NCBI GenBank assembly: GCA_014360385.1
Contig: JACIXO010000084.1
Coordinates: forward strand, 1-6,073
Reading direction: 5' to 3'
Length of the DNA stretch: 6,073 nucleotides
DNA from: Actinomycetota bacterium
GTDB taxonomy: Bacteria > Actinomycetota > Humimicrobiia > Humimicrobiales > Humimicrobiaceae
Shown here: in pieces, positions 1 to 4,309 of the stretch
How positions within the stretch are numbered: the first letter of the stretch is position 1
Layout of the letters: each line of letters opens with the position of its first letter
The notes under the pieces: model-generated
What the model was told of the DNA's origin: nothing
The model's input: only the letters and a program-made list of their open reading frames with translations
The model's database searches: none
Position numbers and translations under genes: made by a program

Positions 1-128
1 TCTTTTCTTCCAAGAGCGATTGCAAAAACATAACCAAAACATACTGAACCAAGTAAGTAACTTGCTATTATAAAAGAGATTTTAAATACAATACTTTTTG
101 TTGTTTCAGTTATAATTATTCCAGTCAT
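1..128 (-). CDS. plsY: Probable glycerol-3-phosphate acyltransferase PlsY, N-terminal part (cut by window edge)
   Basis: Reading the minus strand from an ATG at 128-126 gives 42 open codons that run off the window. The peptide starts MTGIIITETTKS and then has a hydrophobic segment with the motif YLLGSVCFGYVFA at about residues 24-36. This resembles the first transmembrane helix of PlsY proteins (AYLLGSIPFGYLIA type). PlsY is a polytopic inner-membrane enzyme that transfers an acyl group from acyl-phosphate to glycerol-3-phosphate, the first acylation in phospholipid synthesis in most Bacillota. An in-frame TAA lies 12 codons upstream with no ATG, GTG or TTG between, so this ATG is the first possible start. 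No good Shine-Dalgarno is visible before it. The catalytic motifs lie outside the window, so the call rests on one helix and could be another small membrane protein. Confidence 0.62.
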   Translation of the reverse strand, partial: MTGIIITETTKSIVFKISFIIASYLLGSVCFGYVFAIALGRK

Positions 129-137
129 ATACCGTAA

Positions 138-152
138 GTTAGCAAGTCTAAC
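138..152. promoter_or_regulatory. 15-bp palindrome in the plsY leader
   Basis: GTTAG-CAAGT-CTAAC is a perfect 5-bp inverted repeat with a 5-nt spacer, lying 10-24 nt upstream of the plsY ATG and downstream of its likely start of transcription. It could be a repressor operator or an RNA hairpin covering the translation start region. The TTAG...CTAA half-sites recall FapR boxes, which control phospholipid genes in Bacilli, but the spacing is shorter than the FapR consensus I know. Its function is therefore open. Confidence 0.3.
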
Positions 153-178
153 CCGGATAACACTTTATAGTAAACTGC

Positions 179-207
179 ATTATAATACGCTTTTTTGATT
201 TTTGGAA
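179..207 (-). promoter_or_regulatory. Putative sigma-A promoter for plsY (minus strand)
   Basis: On the minus strand a perfect TATAAT (184-179) is preceded at 17 nt by TTCCAA (207-202), a weak -35 with 3 of 6 consensus bases. Predicted transcription starts near 172, giving a leader of roughly 45 nt that contains the 138-152 palindrome. The -10 core ATTATAAT is nearly palindromic, so TATAAT is also present on the plus strand at 181-186, but no matching -35 is seen there. Confidence 0.4.
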
Positions 208-261
208 CAAAGTTACAGTGTAATTTGTGCATTGTTAAAGAATCACAAGGCAATTTTCTGG

Positions 262-299
262 ATACTTTTCATATACTTTTCAAATACTTTTCATATAAT
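262..299 (+). promoter_or_regulatory. Three tandem 11-bp repeats abutting a TATAAT box (activator-type promoter)
   Basis: ATACTTTTCAT, ATACTTTTCAA and ATACTTTTCAT occupy 262-272, 273-283 and 284-294 without gaps, and the last base starts a perfect TATAAT (294-299). No consensus -35 hexamer is present at the correct distance. Direct repeats with 11-bp (one helical turn) spacing next to a lone -10 box are the usual layout of sites for OmpR/PhoB-family response regulators, such as PhoP boxes. This would make it an activator-dependent promoter with a start near 306, reading into the large inverted repeat. The repeats are seen directly; the regulator class is inference, and slippage-generated repeats are the alternative. 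Confidence 0.4.
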
Positions 300-341
300 G
301 ATGTATGGCTATGATTACTGGATGAGAAAGCTGAATGAGAA

Positions 342-564
342 AGCATTTCCAATTTCGTGATAAGGACAAAGATGAGTCTTTAAAGAATCAGGCTTGGTGT
401 TTCGAAAACCGTTTGAAGGCGAAGCGGGCATGGTTCCTCTCCAGAGAGGAGAGCGAAGCCTGAAAAACCGAGCTAGCTTTGCCTCGCTGGGGCAAAGCTA
501 GCGTGTTTTCGAAACACCAAGCCTGATCCAATAGTATGTTTCCCATCACGGAAAAAGAAATGCT
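342..564. repeat. Large nested inverted repeat with a GC-rich three-way-junction core
   Basis: The core arms 387-409 and 505-527 are perfectly complementary over 23 bp. Between them lie two further hairpins. One is an arm at 411-468 (GTTT/AAAC, GGC/GCC, then TCCTCT-CCAG-AGAGGA at 435-450). The other is a perfect 12-bp stem at 472-483/491-502 with a 7-nt loop. Almost every base of 387-527 is accounted for, forming a three-way junction with only c410, 469-471 and 503-504 unpaired. Outside the core, 342-361 and 545-564 pair again in register (AGCATTTC/GAAATGCT and CGTGAT/ATCACG, with three central mismatches and one G-U). The core is clearly more GC-rich than its AT-rich surroundings, which suggests an acquired repetitive element (REP or MITE-like) or a structured RNA. 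No transposase, reverse transcriptase or T-rich terminator tail accompanies it. Confidence 0.8.
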
Positions 565-620
565 ACCTCTAAATGGAGTTTATGTAGAATTATTGTCAGT
601 TATTGTATTGTTGGTTATGT

Positions 621-649
621 TTGATAAATCAATATTATTCATGTATACT
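621..649 (+). promoter_or_regulatory. Sigma-A-like promoter of the diguanylate cyclase gene
   Basis: TTGATA (621-626) and TATACT (644-649) are separated by exactly 17 nt, each with five of six consensus bases. Transcription would start near 656 and give a leader of about 55 nt. The -35 overlaps a small inverted repeat (TTGAT-AA-ATCAA, 621-632) that could be an operator. Confidence 0.6.
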
Positions 650-655
650 TTTTTG

Positions 656-702
656 TTGACTCTTTTGTCAATTTTGCAAACCCAAGTTTTGCAAAAAAGG
701 AG
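656..702 (+). promoter_or_regulatory. Two abutting leader hairpins ending at the ribosome binding site
   Basis: TTGAC (656-660) pairs with GTCAA (667-671) across a 6-nt loop. Immediately after, TTTTGCAAA (672-680) pairs with TTTGCAAAA (688-696) across a 7-nt loop. The Shine-Dalgarno AAGGAG (697-702) begins at the next base, 8 nt before the GTG start. The helices can stack end to end. As DNA, the first is a 16-bp palindrome over the predicted transcription start and the second contains two TTTTGCAAA copies 15 bp apart, so a repressor site is an equally good reading. No c-di-GMP (GEMM) riboswitch is recognisable here. Confidence 0.45.
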
Positions 703-710
703 AAGGTAGG

Positions 711-1556
711 GTGCTTGAAAAAATTCTACCCTATGTTGAAAAAATCTTAAGGTATGCTAATGAGATATTTGTTATAAAAGATAAAGAGAATAGAATAGTT
801 TTTGTAAATGACAAAATAAAAGAATATGGTTACAACCCCTATGAACTTATTGGTAAGAGCTATCTTTGTCTACTGTCATCTAAACATAAAGGAAGGAGAT
901 TTAAGAAGATTGTTGAGGGCAAGATTTTTCTTAATTATGAAGTAGAGTTTGTTACAAGTGATGGGAAAATTGTTGAGGCACTGGAGAGCAATTCTCCCAT
1001 CTGTGATGATAACGGGGATATACTTTTTGTTGTATCTATTCTTACTGATATTTCCAGGTACAAGAAACTACAAAAAAGACTTCTTGAAAGCACTTATATG
1101 GATTACTTAACTGGCCTTTATAATGTCAGGTATTTCTATAAGAGAATTGGCGAAGAAATAAAAAGAGCAAATAGAAAAAGAGAGAATATAGCAGTTGTGC
1201 TAATAGACATTGATAATTTCAAGAAGTACAACGATTTTTTTGGCCATGAGGAGGGTAATAGACTACTTAAGGAGTTTGGAAATATAATCAAGAGTAGTAT
1301 AAGAGAGGGTATAGATATCGGATTCAGGTTTGGTGGAGACGAATTTATAATTCTGGTGACTCAGGCAGAGAAGAACGGGATTATGAGAATAACCAGTAGA
1401 ATCAGGCAGAAATTTCTTGCTTTGAATACCCAGTTTTTGGATTTAAGTATGGGGATTTCCTACTATGAACCTGGAGAAGACGTGAGAAGTTTGATAGTAA
1501 AAGCTGATCAAAACCTCTATAAGGCAAAAGTTTCACAGACAAAGATAGTTGAGTAG
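711..1556 (+). CDS. Soluble PAS-GGDEF diguanylate cyclase
   Basis: This 281-residue protein is predicted to condense two GTP into the second messenger c-di-GMP. Residues about 8-118 form a PAS sensor domain (DKENRIVFVND near 24-34, the GYNPYELIGKS turn at 40-50, and a C-terminal ILTDISRYKKLQ linker at 110-121). The GGDEF domain follows from about 131 (DYLTGLYNVRYF). The metal-site segment is LIDIDNF at 164-170, substrate contacts are expected at N174 and N183, and the signature GGDEF is intact at 208-212. The usual inhibitory RxxD motif is altered: R198 and D202 are one residue too far apart, so product inhibition may be absent. There is no signal peptide or membrane segment, so it should be a cytoplasmic sensor. 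The GTG start has a well placed AAGGAG. The gene precedes hypA by 65 nt and may share its transcript; the PAS ligand is unknown. Confidence 0.93.
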   Translation: MLEKILPYVEKILRYANEIFVIKDKENRIVFVNDKIKEYGYNPYELIGKSYLCLLSSKHKGRRFKKIVEGKIFLNYEVEFVTSDGKIVEALESNSPICDDNGDILFVVSILTDISRYKKLQKRLLESTYMDYLTGLYNVRYFYKRIGEEIKRANRKRENIAVVLIDIDNFKKYNDFFGHEEGNRLLKEFGNIIKSSIREGIDIGFRFGGDEFIILVTQAEKNGIMRITSRIRQKFLALNTQFLDLSMGISYYEPGEDVRSLIVKADQNLYKAKVSQTKIVE

Positions 1557-1587
1557 CAGAGTAAGTTCAATTTCTTATTAAGATAAA

Positions 1588-1617
1588 ACCTAACGGGGAT
1601 TTTACCTAACAGGGGAT
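1588..1617 (+). repeat. Tandem repeat covering the hypA ribosome binding site
   Basis: ACCTAACGGGGAT (1588-1600) is repeated as ACCTAACAGGGGAT (1604-1617) with a 16-bp period. The second copy contains the hypA Shine-Dalgarno. The copies offer two SD-like GGGG tracts, and their CC and GGGG ends could pair, so either a duplicated protein or RNA binding site or a simple local duplication is possible. Confidence 0.5.
1611..1615 (+). promoter_or_regulatory. Ribosome binding site that fixes the hypA start
   Basis: AGGGG at 1611-1615 lies 6 nt before the ATG at 1622 but directly abuts the in-frame ATG at 1616. Initiation at 1616 would leave no spacer, so 1622 is the real start. That also gives the MHE N-terminus typical of HypA. 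Confidence 0.75.
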
Positions 1618-1621
1618 GATT

Positions 1622-1966
1622 ATGCACGAATATTCAATTACTATTTCAATCATAGAAATTCTGCGAGAACTAATTAGTGAAAAGAAAATAAGCAAGATAG
1701 AGAAGGTAAATTTCGAAATAAGTCCAGTTGCTCACATAGAACCCGGGTCTATAGAGTTTTATTTTGAGTGTTTGACCAGTGAGGACCCAGTTTTGGGGAA
1801 TGCCAAGCTTTTGTTTAATACCCAGAAGACTATGGTAAGCTGCATGGATTGTAAAGAAATATTTGAATCCGAAAAAATAAGCGCAGTATGCCCCAGATGT
1901 GGCGGTAGCAATACAAAAATTGTAAACACAGATGATATAAGGATAGTCTCTGTAGAGGGCTCATAG
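1622..1966 (+). CDS. hypA: Hydrogenase maturation nickel-binding protein HypA
   Basis: This 114-residue protein has the normal length for HypA, the metallochaperone that works with the GTPase HypB to load nickel into the large subunit of NiFe hydrogenases (and in some bacteria urease). The protein begins MHEYSITISIIEIL. M1-H2-E3 is the family nickel-binding N-terminus, which decides for the start at 1622 rather than the in-frame ATG at 1616. A structural zinc site is formed by two CxxC pairs, C74/C77 and C90/C93 (CMDC and CPRC), followed by the usual short beta segment (IRIVSVE). The middle (VNFEISPVAHIEPGSIEFYFE) fits the family, with Ser where a Gly is common. No hypB or hydrogenase gene follows. 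Downstream is a long non-coding stretch, so this hypA is isolated from its usual partners. No terminator is visible directly after it. Confidence 0.92.
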   Translation: MHEYSITISIIEILRELISEKKISKIEKVNFEISPVAHIEPGSIEFYFECLTSEDPVLGNAKLLFNTQKTMVSCMDCKEIFESEKISAVCPRCGGSNTKIVNTDDIRIVSVEGS

Positions 1967-1997
1967 CCAATGCTCAAGCTACTTTCCCTTCCTGATA

Positions 1998-2026
1998 TTG
2001 ACTAAAGTTAGTACTGGGGATAAAAT
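1998..2026 (+). promoter_or_regulatory. Sigma-A promoter of the long rny leader or ncRNA
   Basis: TTGACT (1998-2003) and TAAAAT (2021-2026) are spaced by exactly 17 nt, each one base off consensus, so the start would be near 2033. It lies just downstream of hypA and points toward rny, 680 nt before its start codon, so any transcript begins with a very long untranslated segment. Confidence 0.6.
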
Positions 2027-2510
2027 AAGTCAGAACAAAATTTAGAAAACGCAAATTGTGAATGACGTTCTCGATTTACAAATAGCTTGGGAGGTAAATT
2101 AGCAGAAATAGAAAGCATGAAGTATGTTATTGCTAGGAAGTTATTTATGAGGATTTGAGATGAGTTTAAGTTTGTTGTAAGCCTTGGAGAACTAATTTAA
2201 GTTCTGGTTTTAGGGCAAATAATGGAGTAGTTTGGTGAATAATTAGTAAATATAAGTTAAAAGTAGTTTACTCCCAAAAGTTTTTGAATTTGTAAGGCTA
2301 ACTTAAAAAGAGAAAAATAAGCCAGAAAAATGTAACAAAACAAAGTGTTTAAAATCTTTTCTTAAAAAGATGTATCCTTCGTAGTTAAAGGTAGCTACAA
2401 GATATTTATAGGTATAGAAGTATAATACGGAGGTCTTTGGGAGTCTAGTTTAGAAAAGGATCTATGCTAGTTATAATTTAATAAATGTTGTTACATTTCA
2501 TATCATAGTG

Positions 2511-2519
2511 TGTTATATT
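2511..2519 (+). promoter_or_regulatory. Possible extended -10 promoter within the rny leader
   Basis: TG-T-TATATT (2511-2519) matches the extended -10 pattern with one mismatch in the hexamer. The nearest -35-like sequence, TTGTTA at 2488-2493, is spaced 20 nt from the hexamer, which is long. If used, it would give a shorter rny leader (start near 2526) lacking the 5' complementary arm at 2070-2087. AT-rich sequence makes chance matches common. Confidence 0.22.
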
Positions 2520-2585
2520 CTATATATTCTACAGTTAGTGGTACGACTGATAAATTCTTTTTAGTTAGCTTTTCAGCAGTACCTA

Positions 2586-2607
2586 AGTAGATTTCTAGTA
2601 GATTTCT
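2586..2607 (+). repeat. 11-bp tandem repeat in the rny leader
   Basis: AGTAGATTTCT occurs twice without a gap (2586-2596, 2597-2607), followed by a degenerate third unit (ATTAGAATAAG). It lies between the 2540-2583 hairpin and a small AGGC/GCCT hairpin (2620-2632). Function unknown. Confidence 0.5.
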
Positions 2608-2658
2608 ATTAGAATAAGAAGGCAAAAAGCCTCTAAAAATTTAAAACCAGCTATTTGT

Positions 2659-2689
2659 AAATCGAGCAAGAAACATTTGCTCGATTTTT
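2659..2689 (+). terminator. Intrinsic terminator directly upstream of the rny ribosome binding site
   Basis: AAATCGAGCAA (2659-2669) and TTGCTCGATTT (2677-2687) form a perfect 11-bp stem with a 7-nt loop. The T run begins inside the 3' arm (2685-2689) and continues as TTTTTATTTAT. It ends 6 nt before the rny Shine-Dalgarno AAGGAGG (2696-2702), so it either ends upstream transcripts or acts as an attenuator for rny. Its 5' arm shares 2659-2666 with the segment complementary to 2070-2087, so that long-range helix and the terminator cannot form together. Confidence 0.75.
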
Positions 2690-2712
2690 ATTTATAAGGA
2701 GGAAGGTTGTAA

Positions 2713-4254
2713 ATGGAGATACTAAGGACTCTTGCAATTGGGGTAGCAATACTAGTGGCTGGATTTCTGGCAGGCTACTTCTACAGAAAGTTTATAATCG
2801 ATGCTCGCCTACACTCTGCTGAACAGACTGCAAAAAAATTACTGGAGGAGGCTGAAAGGCAGGCTCAGTCTCTTAAGAAAGAAGCTGTTATTGAGGGAAA
2901 AGAAGAGATACAAAACATGAAAGCAGAGGCAGAGGAGGAAATAAAAAGGCAAAGGCTCGAACTTCAGAAGCTTGAGAATAGAATAATATCAAGGGAAGAA
3001 TTATTGGAGAAGAAAACTCATTATCTTGAAAGAAGAGAAAATGATTTGGCCAAAAAAGAGCAGGAACTGGAAGAGATGAAAGGCCGTCTGGGCGAAGTCC
3101 TGAAAAAAGAACTTTTAAGGCTGGAAGCCATTGCAGAACTAACCAAAGAGGAAGCAAAAGCAATTCTGATGAAAAAGATGGAAGACGAAGCTAGATATGA
3201 AAGCGCTAAGGAAATAAGAAAGATTGAAGCTCAAACCAGGGAAGAAGCTGAGAAGATCGCAAAAAAGATTATTGCTCAGGCAATTCAGAGATGTGCTGTT
3301 GAGCATACAAGTGAGACCACTGTCTCTGTTGTGAATTTACCCAATGACGAGATGAAAGGTAGAATTATTGGTAGGGAAGGCAGAAATGTGAGAGTGTTTG
3401 AAAACTTAACAGGCATAAACCTTATAGTTGACGATACTCCAGAAGCGGTGATTTTGTCTTCTTTTGATCCTGTAAGAAGAGAGATTGCAAGGATTACTCT
3501 GGAGAATCTTATTATGGATGGAAGAATTCATCCAGCCCGAATAGAAGAGATGTATGAAAAGGCAACCAAACTTGTTAATAGTGAAATAAAACTTGAAGGT
3601 GAGCAGGCTGTGTTTGAGACTGGTATCTCTGAAGTAAACCCCAGTCTTATAAAGGTGTTGGGAAGATTAAAGTATAGGACAAGTTACGGACAAAATGTTC
3701 TTGCACATTCTAAAGAGGTTGCCTTTATAGCAGGCATAATAGCAGCGGAGCTTGGTGAGAATGTAAAAAAGGCTAAAAGAGCAGGACTCCTCCATGATAT
3801 AGGAAAGGCTCTGTCCCATGATATAGAAGGTTCTCACGCTTTAATTGGAGCGGAATTAGCTCGAAGATTACATGAGGATGAAGAAGTGTGCCATGCTATC
3901 GAAGCACATCATAATGAAGTTGAAGCCAAAACCATTCTGGATGTTATAGTCCAGGCAGCGGACGCCATCTCAGGAGCAAGACCTGGTGCAAGAAGAGAAA
4001 CTCTGGAAAGTTATGTCAAGCGTCTGGAAACCTTGGAAAAAATTGCTACTGAGTTTAAGGGAATAGAGAAGGCGTATGCAATCCAGGCCGGAAGAGAAAT
4101 AAGAGTCATGGTTAAGCCTGACGAGGTCGACGACGATATGGCGGTAGTGCTAGCGAAAGAAATAGCACGAAAAATAGAAAGTGAGATGGAGTATCCTGGA
4201 CAGATAAAGGTAACAGTTATAAGGGAGAGTAGGTCTATAGAATATGCAAAGTAA
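2713..4254 (+). CDS. rny: Ribonuclease Y, membrane-anchored endoribonuclease
   Basis: This 513-residue protein has full family length. RNase Y starts decay of many mRNAs by endonucleolytic cleavage, preferring 5'-monophosphate transcripts, and sits at the inner face of the membrane with other RNA decay factors. Domains in order: an N-terminal transmembrane helix (about 4-25), a long charged coiled coil (about 30-195), a KH RNA-binding domain with its GREG loop at 220-223 (context RIIGREGRNVRVFE), and an HD metal-dependent phosphohydrolase domain from about 325. In the HD domain H332, H361-D362 (LLHDIGKA), H375, H399-H400 and D417 are the expected metal ligands. A conserved C-terminal domain ends at SIEYAK. 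The ATG has a perfect AAGGAGG (2696-2702) at 10-nt spacing. A terminator and a long structured leader precede the gene, suggesting control by attenuation. The next gene starts 55 nt downstream and spoVS follows it. I see no truncation or missing key residue. Confidence 0.97.
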   Translation: MEILRTLAIGVAILVAGFLAGYFYRKFIIDARLHSAEQTAKKLLEEAERQAQSLKKEAVIEGKEEIQNMKAEAEEEIKRQRLELQKLENRIISREELLEKKTHYLERRENDLAKKEQELEEMKGRLGEVLKKELLRLEAIAELTKEEAKAILMKKMEDEARYESAKEIRKIEAQTREEAEKIAKKIIAQAIQRCAVEHTSETTVSVVNLPNDEMKGRIIGREGRNVRVFENLTGINLIVDDTPEAVILSSFDPVRREIARITLENLIMDGRIHPARIEEMYEKATKLVNSEIKLEGEQAVFETGISEVNPSLIKVLGRLKYRTSYGQNVLAHSKEVAFIAGIIAAELGENVKKAKRAGLLHDIGKALSHDIEGSHALIGAELARRLHEDEEVCHAIEAHHNEVEAKTILDVIVQAADAISGARPGARRETLESYVKRLETLEKIATEFKGIEKAYAIQAGREIRVMVKPDEVDDDMAVVLAKEIARKIESEMEYPGQIKVTVIRESRSIEYAK

Positions 4255-4282
4255 GTCAGAAATAGTGAAGAATATGCAAAGT
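4239..4282 (+). repeat. Direct duplication of the rny 3' end
   Basis: AGAATATGCAAAGT is present at 4239-4252, covering the last rny codons (EYAK) and part of the stop, and again at 4269-4282, just past it, a 30-bp period. The bases that follow each copy are partly similar, so this looks like an old 30-bp tandem duplication that left a decayed copy of the RNase Y C-terminus in the intergenic gap. Confidence 0.6.
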
Positions 4283-4309
4283 GGTTAGGAAAAATGGGAA
4301 TGGGAAAAT

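Larger units (their letters stand above)
129..710. other. Gene-free interval between plsY and the diguanylate cyclase gene
   Basis: No convincing coding region is visible on either strand. From left to right the interval holds the plsY leader palindrome and promoter, a plain AT-rich stretch (about 208-261), three 11-bp repeats running into a TATAAT (262-299), the large nested inverted repeat (342-564), and the promoter and leader hairpins of the downstream gene (621-702). The two flanking genes diverge from this interval. Confidence 0.75.
2033..2690 (+). ncRNA. Candidate large structured RNA: rny leader or independent ncRNA
   Basis: The 746 bp between hypA and rny hold no plausible gene on either strand. 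A transcript from the 1998-2026 promoter to the 2659-2689 terminator would be about 655 nt. CTCGATTTACAAATAGCT at 2070-2087 is perfectly complementary to 2649-2666, closing a domain of about 560 nt. The helix can continue inward as GG/CC and TAAATT/AATTTA (2093-2100 with 2638-2648). Internal elements include a nested hairpin at 2181-2216, a 7-bp stem with a 4-nt loop at 2354-2371, a 6-bp hairpin at 2483-2498, a hairpin at 2540-2583, and a stem of 18 pairs with one bulge between 2294-2312 and 2555-2572, which is the loop of that last hairpin. I do not recognise a known RNA family; OLE, ROOL and similar large RNAs were considered but I see no specific match or the expected neighbours. It could be a cis-regulatory leader, a free RNA, or both. 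Confidence 0.5.

Noticed and set aside
298..360. A 20-codon open frame starting ATG ATG TAT GGC after the TATAAT box
   Set aside because: There is no ribosome binding site, the start overlaps the -10 box so it would precede the transcription start, and the reading frame ends inside the inverted-repeat arm.
472..510. Intrinsic terminator at the 12-bp GC-rich hairpin
   Set aside because: The stem is followed by GTGTTTTCG on the plus strand and TCGGTTTTTC on the minus strand; neither gives a T run directly after the stem. It is better explained as one arm of the three-way junction.
387..527. Retron msr-msd-like RNA (inverted ends enclosing two hairpins)
   Set aside because: No reverse transcriptase gene follows; the next gene is a diguanylate cyclase with its own promoter, and no retron priming-guanosine context is evident.
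1759..1977. Minus-strand open frames overlapping hypA, rny, the ATPase gene and spoVS
   Set aside because: They are antisense shadows of strongly supported plus-strand genes and show no recognisable domains.
2117..2158. Short leader peptide MKYVIARKLFMRI in the rny leader
   Set aside because: The nearest SD-like GGGAGG (2089-2094) is 22 nt from the ATG, too far, and there is no run of repeated amino acids as in classical attenuation peptides.
2070..2666. MITE or transposon bounded by the 18-bp inverted repeats
   Set aside because: No target-site duplication is visible outside the repeats, no transposase remnant lies inside, and the right repeat is built into a terminator, so RNA pairing is the better reading. 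A genome-wide copy search would settle it.
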